A stretch of 5,162 bases of DNA from the NCBI GenBank assembly GCA_041568335.1, contig JBFFZZ010000231.1:1-5162 (forward strand), given 5' to 3'. The DNA comes from WVWW01 sp041568335 (GTDB taxonomy: Bacteria; Acidobacteriota; Polarisedimenticolia; Polarisedimenticolales; Polarisedimenticolaceae). Under the pieces are notes generated by a model. That model was not told where the DNA came from, ran no database searches, and saw only the letters and a program-made list of their open reading frames with translations. Below, one piece after another: positions 1 to 5,162 of this stretch. How positions within the stretch are numbered: position 1 is the first letter of the stretch; every line of letters begins with the position of its first letter. Made by a program: the position numbers and the translations under genes.

Positions 1-765
1 GAGCCCGGCGGCGCGCACCGCCCCGATCCCCGACGCGATCGAGACGTCCTCGAAACGCCCGTCCCCGAGGTTCCGGAACAGGAGATCCGGCACCGCCGGG
101 AACTCCAGCGGTCCGCAATAGGCTGGACGACTGGCAGGGTCGCGGCACGGCTTACCCGGCCGGTAGTCGACGTAGCGCGTGACGTAGAGGTCGAGGGCCC
201 CGTCGCGATCGTAGTCACACCAGACGGCCGAGGCGGACCAACCGGTGGCGACGATACCTGCATCGGTCGTGCCGTCGACGAAACGGCCGCCGTCGTTGCG
301 GTACAGCCGGTCCTCGCCGAAATTGGTCACGTAGAGGTCGGCGTCGCCGTCGCCGTCGTAATCCCCGACCGCGACCCCCATCCCGTACCCGGTATCCCCC
401 AGACCGCTCTCTTCCGTGACATCGGTGAAGCGCGCGCCGTCGTTGCGATAGAGACGATCGTGTTGCTCGCCGCCGCGCGCCGGGGTGGCCGGGGAAGCGT
501 TGCCGTTGGTCGCGTAGATATCCAGGTCGCCGTCTCCGTCGTGGTCGATGAACGCGACGCCGCCGCCCATGATCTCGGGCATGTGAAGCTCGCCCGTGGC
601 GCCCGTACGGTAAGTGAAATCGATCCCCGATTCCGTCGTCACGTCGACGAGCCAGGGCGTCCTTCCGGGATCGCCGGCCGGGTCGCAACCCAGGATCGCC
701 AGCGTGACGCCGCAGGTCGCGACCCCAAGGGCCCGTCGACGCGAGTGGAACGGCCGCCGCGCCAC
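1..765 (-). CDS. FG-GAP/VCBS-repeat lipoprotein, CRTAC1-like (C-terminus cut by window edge)
   Basis: The 255 visible residues begin with an exported-protein signal: basic n-region (RRPFHSRRR), hydrophobic stretch (about 12-26) and a lipobox-like I-L-G-C with Cys27 as predicted lipidation site. Three aspartate-rich FG-GAP/VCBS motifs follow: DHDGDGDLDIY (74-84), DYDGDGDADLYV (135-146) and DYDRDGALDLYV (184-195). Between them lie the usual 'DRLYRNDG..F.D.T..(S/A)G' connectors. A Cys207/Cys217 pair in a 'KPC...YCGP' segment is typical of CRTAC1-like proteins, which often end in an ASPIC/UnbV domain; that part would lie off the left edge. Such proteins fold as calcium-binding beta-propellers outside the cytoplasm; their substrate is generally unknown. 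I chose the GTG at 765-763 because it lies 4 bases after the protease stop and gives a complete signal peptide. The only upstream in-frame ATG (828-826) would overlap the protease gene and add a non-signal tail. No clear Shine-Dalgarno is seen, so translation may be coupled to the upstream gene. Family sure; start fairly sure. Confidence 0.85.
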   Translation of the reverse strand, partial: MARRPFHSRRRALGVATCGVTLAILGCDPAGDPGRTPWLVDVTTESGIDFTYRTGATGELHMPEIMGGGVAFIDHDGDGDLDIYATNGNASPATPARGGEQHDRLYRNDGARFTDVTEESGLGDTGYGMGVAVGDYDGDGDADLYVTNFGEDRLYRNDGGRFVDGTTDAGIVATGWSASAVWCDYDRDGALDLYVTRYVDYRPGKPCRDPASRPAYCGPLEFPAVPDLLFRNLGDGRFEDVSIASGIGAVRAAGL

Positions 766-769
766 GGCG

Positions 770-1846
770 TCAGAGGCTCGCCGGGGCCAGCAGCGGGAGG
801 GTGATGACGAACCCGTTGTAGACCACATGACCGAAGACCGGAGCCCACAGGTTGCCCGTCTTCCGGTAAACCCAGCAGAAGACGAGTCCGATGAGCATGT
901 ACATCGGGAAACCGACGGGGTGCCAGTGGATGATGGCGAAGAGAATCGCCGAGACGAAGTAGGCCGCGCGTGCGCCGACGCTCGAGAACAGACGGCGGAA
1001 GACATAACCGCGAAAGAACACTTCCTCGCTGACGGGGCCGAACACGACCAACCAGGGTGTCAGCAACAGCAGCGATGATTTGTCGGCCATCAGCGCCTGG
1101 ATCCAGCCCTGCTCCTCGATCTCCCACCCGGTGAGCTGCAACCCGCCGCCGACGAGCGTGCTCCCGACGAACGCGGCGAGAGCGGCGGTGGCGCCCCAGG
1201 CGAGTGCCGTTGCCAGCCGGGTGGGGTCGCGCAACGCGCGTGGCCGGCGCCAACGCAACATGATCCAGCCGCCGAGGATGAACACGAACGACTGGACCGT
1301 CATCGCGGGAGGGATGTACATCCGCATCCGGCGAGGGTTCTCCATCGCGCCGAAGTAGCGCGGCAACGTGGTCAACGTGGGAACGGGCTCCAGCCAGCCG
1401 AGCTCGCCGAGTCGGGCCGTCAGCTCCGCCAACGAGTCCTGGCGTGGCTCGCCCTGGATCCAGGCGAGCAATTGCCATGCGCGTTCCCCGTCCGGGATCA
1501 CGATCACGTCCGAGACGTCGAACACCGACGCGACGATCCGCTTCGTCTCATCGATTGCCGGGACGGTTTCGACACCGTGGATCAGCTCGATGCCGAGCTT
1601 GCGCTCCATCCCGAACAGACTCTCGAACGGCTCCTCTTCGACGAGAAACGCGGTGCCGATGAACGCGAACATGCCGAAGAAGATCGAGATCCCGAAGGCG
1701 AGTGCCAGTGCGAGCGGCGGCTCCAGAAGGACGAGGAGGCGGGACCGGCGGGGGGTCTCCTCCGGAGGAGGGAGTTCGGGGTGGCCTGCGGATCCGTTTT
1801 GGCCTGAATTCCAGTCCATTTTGCACCGAAGCGGGGATTCTTGCAT
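770..1846 (-). CDS. CPBP-family (CAAX/Abi-type) intramembrane metalloprotease
   Basis: A 358-residue polytopic membrane protein with all three CPBP (Abi/Rce1-type) active-site motifs in order: E274-E275-xxx-R279 within 'GPVSEEVFFRGYVF', F303-xxx-H307 within 'LFAIIHWHP', and H340-xxx-N344 within 'GHVVYNGF'. These residues are the family's glutamate/histidine/asparagine catalytic set. Predicted membrane spans are about 45-69, 182-197, 211-232, 258-272, 293-307, 313-327 and 333-353. Basic residues at 33-36 and 198-210 place the N-terminus in the cytoplasm by the positive-inside rule, so a loop of about 110 residues (70-181) faces outside; this is large for the family. The N-terminal 30 residues are hydrophilic and proline/glutamate-rich. 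Start is uncertain: Met1 (1846) has a G-run only 3 bases upstream, while Met10 (1819) also lacks a good ribosome site. Substrate cannot be told from sequence; bacterial members include prenyl-protein-type proteases and bacteriocin-immunity proteins. Probably first gene of an operon with the lipoprotein downstream. Confidence 0.9.
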   Translation of the reverse strand: MQESPLRCKMDWNSGQNGSAGHPELPPPEETPRRSRLLVLLEPPLALALAFGISIFFGMFAFIGTAFLVEEEPFESLFGMERKLGIELIHGVETVPAIDETKRIVASVFDVSDVIVIPDGERAWQLLAWIQGEPRQDSLAELTARLGELGWLEPVPTLTTLPRYFGAMENPRRMRMYIPPAMTVQSFVFILGGWIMLRWRRPRALRDPTRLATALAWGATAALAAFVGSTLVGGGLQLTGWEIEEQGWIQALMADKSSLLLLTPWLVVFGPVSEEVFFRGYVFRRLFSSVGARAAYFVSAILFAIIHWHPVGFPMYMLIGLVFCWVYRKTGNLWAPVFGHVVYNGFVITLPLLAPASL

Positions 1847-1950
1847 GGGCCCCCGTGAAGCCTAGATTAAACCAGGTAGGGCTTTTTTCAGCCTTCGAAT
1901 GTTTGTTTGCGGCATCTCATTACCCCCCCAATGGGGTGTCGTGACTCGGG

Positions 1951-1991
1951 GCGTCCGCCGTGCACCCCCCCGCCCGGCGGACGCTTTTTTT
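1951..1991 (+). terminator. Intrinsic terminator-like hairpin, plus-strand orientation
   Basis: A perfect 10-bp stem pairs gcgtccgccg (1951-1960) with cggcggacgc (1975-1984) across a 14-base C-rich loop, followed at once by seven T (1985-1991). This is a textbook Rho-independent terminator on the plus strand; the minus strand has no T-run after the stem (it has the A-run before it). It ends 110 bases before the aconitase start, and no plus-strand gene precedes it in the window. It may insulate the aconitase gene, stop a short RNA, or act as an attenuator in a longer aconitase leader. Confidence 0.75.
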
Positions 1992-2023
1992 ATGCGGCCG
2001 CTCCGACCCCGACCGGCCGGCAC

Positions 2024-2050
2024 TGGAACAATCCCCGCGACACCGATAAA
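2024..2050 (+). promoter_or_regulatory. Candidate aconitase promoter
   Basis: TGGAAC (2024-2029) and GATAAA (2045-2050) are separated by 15 bases. GATAAA matches four of six positions of the sigma-70 -10 box, and the upstream hexamer matches only three of six of the -35 box. The placement is sensible: it is downstream of the terminator-like hairpin, and initiation near 2057 would give a leader of about 45 bases containing the ribosome-site hairpin. Weak match; other sigma factors or a different promoter are possible. Confidence 0.3.
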
Positions 2051-2073
2051 GTGAGCGATACGCGCAAAAATAC

Positions 2074-2097
2074 TCCTTTGCCACCGGGCTGAAAGGA
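2074..2097 (+). promoter_or_regulatory. Aconitase ribosome-binding site inside a predicted hairpin
   Basis: The Shine-Dalgarno sequence AAAGGA (2092-2097) lies 4 bases before the ATG at 2102 and decides that start. It is exactly complementary to TCCTTT (2074-2079). The pairing continues inward as GCC (2080-2082) with GGC (2087-2089) across an ACCG tetraloop, leaving a two-base TG bulge (2090-2091). The nine-pair stem would cover the ribosome site. The loop is not the CAGUGN of iron-responsive elements. Confidence 0.45.
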
Positions 2098-2101
2098 ATC
2101 C

Positions 2102-4378
2102 ATGGCAACGATCGACAGCACGCCGGAATTCGTCAAGCACGCATATCGGAAGATCGAGCGCAACCTCGAGGTCATCCGCAAACGGCTCAACCGGCCGTTG
2201 ACGCTGACCGAGAAGATCCTCCTCGGTCATCTCGATGACCCGCAACGGGAGGTGCTCGAAGCCGGCAAGAGCTATATCGGTCTGCGTCCCGACCGCGTGG
2301 CGTTGCAGGACGCAACGGCGCAGATGGCGCTGCTGCAGTTCGCCCAGGCGGACATCCCGCAGGTGGCGGTGCCGACGACGGTGCACTGCGACCACCTGAT
2401 CCGCGCCTACCAGGGCGCCAATCAAGATCTGAAGGTCGCCGTGGACGAGAACGACGAGGTCTACTCGTTCCTCCAGAGCGCTTCCGCACGTTACGGGATC
2501 GGGTTCTGGAAGGCCGGCGCGGGGATCATCCACCAGGTCGTGCTGGAAAACTACGCTTTCCCCGGCGGGATGATGATCGGCACCGACTCGCACACGCCGA
2601 ACGCCGGTGGTCTGGGGATGTTCGCGTCGGGCGTCGGGGGCGCCGACGCCGTCGACGTGATGGCCGGGTTCCCGTGGGAGGTCAAGTACCCCGACACGAT
2701 CGGCGTACACCTGACCGGCTCGTTGCGCGGCTGGACGGCGCCCAAAGACATCATCCTCAAGCTCGCCGGGATCCTGACCGTGAAGGGCGGCACCAACGCG
2801 GTCGTCGAGTACTTCGGGTCCGGAGCCGAGTCGATCTCGTGTACGGGCAAAGGGACGATCACCAACATGGGAGCCGAGATCGGCGCGACCACGTCGATCT
2901 TCCCGTTCGACGAGTCGATGGCCCGTTTCCTGCGGGGCACCGACCGCGCCGAGCTGGCGGATCTCGCTGAGCAGCACGCGCACCTGTTGCGGGCGGATGA
3001 AGAGATCGCCGCGGATCCCGGCAAGTACTACACACGGGTGATCGAGATCGATCTGTCGACGCTGGAGCCGCATCTCGTCGGTCCGCACACGCCCGATCTG
3101 GCGCGCCCGGTGTCGGCCATGGCCGGCGCCGTGGAAAGCGAAGACTACCCGGACGACATCTCGGTGGCGCTGATCGGATCCTGCACGAACTCCTCGTACG
3201 AGGATGTCTCGCGTGTCACCGACGTGGTCCGGCAGGCCAAGAAAGGGGGCGCCGCCAAGGCGCGCATCCCGTTTCTCGTGACCCCCGGATCCGAACAGAT
3301 CCGCGCGACGATCGAGCGCGACGGCCAGATCGCCGAGCTGGAGGGGTTCGGGGCCACCGTGCTGGCCAACGCGTGCGGCCCGTGCATCGGGCAGTGGCAG
3401 AGGGACGAGATCAAGCCGGGAATGAAGAACACGATCGTGACCTCGTTCAACCGCAACTTCCCCAGACGCAACGACGGGAACGAGGCGACCCTGGCGTTCA
3501 TCGGCAGCCCCGAGATCGTCGCCGCCTACGCGGTGACGGGCCGTCTGTCGTTCAACCCGTTGACCGACGAGGTCGAGGCGGCAGACGGTCGCCGCTTCCG
3601 GCTGACGCCGCCGGCACCGGCGCCCGACTTGCCGGCCAACGGGTTCGTACGGGACACCGCGGGGTACCTGGATCCGCCGGAAGACGGCAGCTCGGTCGAG
3701 ATACGGATCTCGCCCGACAGCCGGCGATTGGCCGTGCTCGAGCCGTTCAAGGCCTGGGACGGGAAGGATTTCGAGAAGCTGCCGTTGCTGCTGAAGGCGC
3801 GCGGCAAGTGCACGACCGATCACATCTCCCCCGCGGGGCCGTGGCTGCGTTTCCGCGGGCATCTCGACAACATCTCCGACAACATGTTCACCGGCGCCGT
3901 CAACGCCTTCACCGGCGAGACCGGCACCACACGCGATCTGCTCGAGGGTGCGGCCGACGCCCGCCCGGTGCCCGAGGTGGCCCGCGGCTACAAGGCGGCC
4001 GGGACGAAGTGGGTCGTCGTGGGTGACGAGAACTACGGTGAGGGATCGAGCCGCGAGCACGCTGCCATGTCGCCGCGCCTGCTCGGGGCGGCCGCGGTCA
4101 TCGTGCGCTCGTTCGCGCGCATCCACGAAAGCAACCTCAAGAAACAGGGTGTGCTGCCGTTGACGTTCTGCGACCCGGCGGACTACGACAAGGTTCAGGA
4201 GCGCGACCGCATCAGCATCACGGGCCTCGCGGGCCTGACCCCGGGCGGCGAGGTGACGGTCGTCCTGCACCACGGGGACGGGAGCCGAGACACCGTCCGC
4301 TCGCGTCACTCGCTCAACGCCGAACAGATCGATTGGTTCAAGGCCGGCTCGGCGTTGAACGTTCTCAAGGCGAAATAA
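2102..4378 (+). CDS. acn: Aconitate hydratase, mitochondrial type (Fe-S TCA-cycle enzyme)
   Basis: Catalyses citrate to isocitrate via cis-aconitate in the TCA cycle; a cytoplasmic [4Fe-4S] enzyme. The 758 residues match the mitochondrial ACO2-type aconitase from end to end, with no targeting extension. Domains 1-3 fill about residues 1-500, a linker about 510-560, and the swivelling domain 4 about 570-758. Cluster ligands are Cys361 (in GSCTNSS) and Cys425/Cys428 (in ACGPCIG), with spacing close to that of ACO2. Active-site motifs present are DSHTPN (162-167), TSFNRNFPRRNDGN, KCTTDHIS (569-576) and GEGSSREH (646-653), which holds the catalytic serine and substrate-binding arginine. All key residues are intact. 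The start is set by an AAAGGA ribosome site. The gene stands alone: a divergent protease upstream, a convergent gene downstream, and no other TCA-cycle gene in view. The usual bacterial alternatives, AcnA (about 890 residues) and AcnB, are excluded by length and motif sequence. Confidence 0.98.
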   Translation: MATIDSTPEFVKHAYRKIERNLEVIRKRLNRPLTLTEKILLGHLDDPQREVLEAGKSYIGLRPDRVALQDATAQMALLQFAQADIPQVAVPTTVHCDHLIRAYQGANQDLKVAVDENDEVYSFLQSASARYGIGFWKAGAGIIHQVVLENYAFPGGMMIGTDSHTPNAGGLGMFASGVGGADAVDVMAGFPWEVKYPDTIGVHLTGSLRGWTAPKDIILKLAGILTVKGGTNAVVEYFGSGAESISCTGKGTITNMGAEIGATTSIFPFDESMARFLRGTDRAELADLAEQHAHLLRADEEIAADPGKYYTRVIEIDLSTLEPHLVGPHTPDLARPVSAMAGAVESEDYPDDISVALIGSCTNSSYEDVSRVTDVVRQAKKGGAAKARIPFLVTPGSEQIRATIERDGQIAELEGFGATVLANACGPCIGQWQRDEIKPGMKNTIVTSFNRNFPRRNDGNEATLAFIGSPEIVAAYAVTGRLSFNPLTDEVEAADGRRFRLTPPAPAPDLPANGFVRDTAGYLDPPEDGSSVEIRISPDSRRLAVLEPFKAWDGKDFEKLPLLLKARGKCTTDHISPAGPWLRFRGHLDNISDNMFTGAVNAFTGETGTTRDLLEGAADARPVPEVARGYKAAGTKWVVVGDENYGEGSSREHAAMSPRLLGAAAVIVRSFARIHESNLKKQGVLPLTFCDPADYDKVQERDRISITGLAGLTPGGEVTVVLHHGDGSRDTVRSRHSLNAEQIDWFKAGSALNVLKAK

Positions 4379-4380
4379 GC

Positions 4381-4396
4381 CGGCGTTGCAACGCCG
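4381..4396. repeat. Perfect 16-bp palindrome just after the aconitase stop
   Basis: CGGCGTTGCAACGCCG equals its own reverse complement and begins two bases after the TAA. It has no T-run after it, so it is not a classic intrinsic terminator. It could fold at the mRNA 3' side of the gene or be a dyad bound by a protein. The symmetry is certain; a function is not. Confidence 0.8.
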
Positions 4397-4451
4397 CAAC
4401 ACGACCGGCGCCTCGACCTGTCGCCGGGCGTGCCCGCGCCCCATACTGGGT

Positions 4452-4477
4452 CGAGTCAAGCAAGCCGGCTTGATTCG
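4452..4477 (+). other. RNA hairpin in the aconitase 3' region
   Basis: cgagtcaagc (4452-4461) pairs with gcttgattcg (4468-4477) over a six-base loop (4462-4467). The 10-bp stem has one G-U pair (4455-4474), which would be a C-A mismatch in minus-strand RNA, so the structure favours a plus-strand transcript. It sits 6 bases before the larger hairpin at 4484-4548. Confidence 0.5.
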
Positions 4478-4483
4478 TCCTCA

Positions 4484-4555
4484 GGAGAGGGGCGCAGATG
4501 ACCCCCCCTGACTGCCTCGGCAGCCCTATCCCGTCTGCGCCTCTTTCCTTACTTT
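4484..4555 (+). terminator. Long hairpin with T-rich tail, probable aconitase terminator
   Basis: Bases 4484-4500 pair without interruption with 4532-4548 (17 pairs, three of them G-U: 4487-4545, 4490-4542 and 4499-4533). The apical part holds a smaller CTGC/GCAG hairpin (4512-4523). If only the GC-rich inner pairs (4489-4500 with 4532-4543) form, the sequence after the stem is T-rich (4544-4555, eight T in twelve). It lies about 105 bases after the aconitase stop. The wobble pairs become C-A mismatches on the minus strand, so it probably works mainly for the aconitase transcript; weaker bidirectional action for the convergent gene is possible. The tail is interrupted by C and A, so termination is not certain. 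Confidence 0.5.
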
Positions 4556-4580
4556 CCCGGCCGGTCGCGGGAGTGTGGCG

Positions 4581-5162
4581 TCACGGGGCCGCGAGGACCT
4601 TGCTCTTGACGGCGCGACGCGCTTGCTCGAGCCCGACCCAGGAGCCGTCGAGCCACGGCTCGTTCGATTGAATCGCCCAGGAGTCGTCTTCCCAGGCGGC
4701 GCGGCCGAGGGCATTCGTGGAGTCTTTCCAGTCGAGCCACATGCGGGTTCCACGCGTGTGCAACATGGCGTCCAGCGGTTCGGTACGCGCCGTGGTGTGC
4801 ACGGTTTCGCGCGTGTACCCACCTTCCGTCGCGGTGGTCACGACGATCTCCTGTCCGATCACCGCGTCCTGCTCGTAGACGATGCGAATCGTCCCTTGGT
4901 GATCCACGACGGATGGACGACGAGCCGATTTCCCGGGGTCGGACACCTGGATCGGCGAGCTCCACACGGAGCTCCCCGCAAGACGCGTGCGCAGCAGCAC
5001 CCGGTCGACCGCGGCGTCCTCCCACCAGGCGACGGCGACGGTGCCGTCGGAGGCGACCCAGACGCGCGGATCGAACTCCTTCGCGGGGGACGAGGTGAGG
5101 AATTCGACCGGCGTCCACTGCGTTCCGTCCCACTCGGAGTAGGCGATGTCGAAGTCCCCGCC
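4581..5162 (-). CDS. Beta-propeller-like repeat protein, C-terminal part (N-terminus cut by window edge)
   Basis: The last 193 residues of a gene entering from the right edge are visible, ending in TGA at 4583-4581. The reading frame is open to the edge; the GTG at 5000 is an internal codon, since the upstream residues continue the same repeat pattern. The protein shows about three degenerate units of the form P-x-V-x(n)-DG-T-hydrophobic-x-W/Y-x-E: residues 32-48 (PRVWVASDGTVAVAWWE), 83-97 (PSVVDHQGTIRIVYE) and about 129-146 (PLDAMLHTRGTRMWLDWK), spaced 46-51 residues. The links contain 'W.SPIQVS'-type strands. This spacing and pattern resemble BNR/sialidase-like and related beta-propeller proteins, commonly exported. 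No Asp-box (SxDxGxTW) is intact, so no glycosidase activity can be claimed. There is no C-terminal membrane anchor or sorting domain. Fold fairly likely; function unknown. Confidence 0.75.
   Translation of the reverse strand, partial: GGDFDIAYSEWDGTQWTPVEFLTSSPAKEFDPRVWVASDGTVAVAWWEDAAVDRVLLRTRLAGSSVWSSPIQVSDPGKSARRPSVVDHQGTIRIVYEQDAVIGQEIVVTTATEGGYTRETVHTTARTEPLDAMLHTRGTRMWLDWKDSTNALGRAAWEDDSWAIQSNEPWLDGSWVGLEQARRAVKSKVLAAP

Larger units (their letters stand above)
1847..2101. other. Divergent intergenic region between the protease and aconitase genes
   Basis: This 255-base gap separates the minus-strand protease gene from the plus-strand aconitase gene and should hold promoters for both. 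It contains two C7 runs (1923-1929 and 1965-1971), a weak bulged hairpin (arms 1858-1864 and 1877-1884) next to a T-run, a strong hairpin plus T-run at 1951-1991, a candidate aconitase promoter, and the aconitase ribosome site inside a hairpin. I see no convincing minus-strand promoter. A 17-codon minus-strand ORF (1915-1862) just upstream of the protease is described in the findings rather than called as a gene. Confidence 0.7.
4379..4580. other. Convergent intergenic region, rich in inverted repeats
   Basis: The 202 bases between the aconitase stop and the stop of the convergent right-edge gene contain no supported coding sequence. Inverted repeats run nearly end to end: a perfect palindrome at 4381-4396, a 6-bp stem (4405-4410 with 4422-4427), a 4-bp CCCA/TGGG hairpin at 4440-4450, a 10-bp stem at 4452-4477, a 17-bp stem at 4484-4548 and a 5-bp stem (4555-4559 with 4568-4572). 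The two longest are listed separately. Confidence 0.7.

Noticed and set aside
301..552. Nucleotide repetition of gtcgccgtcgcc type, possibly a tandem repeat
   Set aside because: It is explained by codons for the DGDGD calcium-binding loops of the FG-GAP repeats and does not form an array.
215..1478. Other long minus-strand frames (215-688 and 639-1478) overlapping the lipoprotein and protease genes
   Set aside because: Extremely arginine-rich out-of-frame translations of the DGDG-coding and membrane-coding stretches; the true frames carry clear family motifs.
1368..1865. A plus-strand ORF of 165 codons opposite the protease gene
   Set aside because: Ser/Arg-rich low-complexity translation, no ribosome site, and it lies antisense to a protein with intact catalytic motifs.
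2074..2097. Iron-responsive element (IRE) upstream of aconitase
   Set aside because: The hairpin lacks the CAGUGN hexaloop and the upstream bulged C of an IRE; only a generic ribosome-site hairpin is supported.
4405..4450. Short hairpins (4405-4427, 4425-4436 and 4440-4450) and a CATACT -10-like box at 4442-4447
   Set aside because: Stems of 4-6 bp are expected by chance at this GC content, two of them are mutually exclusive, and no -35 box pairs with CATACT.
1862..4459. An open frame of 865 codons on the minus strand, antisense to the whole aconitase gene
   Set aside because: It mirrors a highly conserved enzyme, has an Arg/Val/His-heavy composition with no recognisable domain, and is the kind of open antisense frame that strong GC third-position bias produces.
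4481..4548. Resemblance of the GGAGAG stretch to a glycine or other known riboswitch
   Set aside because: The conserved core sequences of glycine, TPP and other riboswitches that I could recall are missing, and the element lies after a gene and not before one.

Overview
This is a GC-rich bacterial window carrying two complete genes and two genes cut by the window edges. The mix is a mitochondrial-type aconitase, an FG-GAP/VCBS lipoprotein of the CRTAC1-like (ASPIC/UnbV-associated) kind, a CPBP membrane protease and a beta-propeller-like secreted-type protein. This suits a large-genome, often uncultivated, GC-rich lineage of the Acidobacteriota / Planctomycetota / Eisenbacteria / Myxococcota sort. 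That placement is inference from gene content; no rRNA or tRNA is present to fix it.

Layout. Left block, minus strand: a CPBP-family intramembrane protease (770-1846) is followed after only 4 bases by a GTG-started FG-GAP lipoprotein (765 to the left edge, C-terminus missing). They look like a two-gene transcription unit. A 255-base divergent intergenic region (1847-2101) holds a perfect 10-bp hairpin plus T-run reading on the plus strand, a candidate promoter and a hairpin that hides the aconitase Shine-Dalgarno sequence. Middle, plus strand: a full-length aconitase (2102-4378) with all Fe-S cysteines and active-site motifs. A 202-base convergent region (4379-4580) is packed with inverted repeats, including a 16-bp perfect palindrome and two long hairpins whose G-U pairs work only in plus-strand RNA. 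The longest is probably the aconitase terminator. Right edge, minus strand: the last 193 residues of a repeat protein resembling a BNR/sialidase-like beta-propeller (4581 to the right edge).

Functionally, the aconitase is a stand-alone TCA-cycle gene and its neighbours are cell-envelope or exported proteins with no visible metabolic link to it. No mobile element, CRISPR array, tRNA or rRNA was seen. I found no clear new multi-gene system. The points most worth checking are the non-coding ones around the aconitase gene (an upstream terminator with no upstream gene, a sequestered ribosome site, a structured 3' region), then the CPBP protease with a large extracytoplasmic insertion coupled to a lipoprotein.
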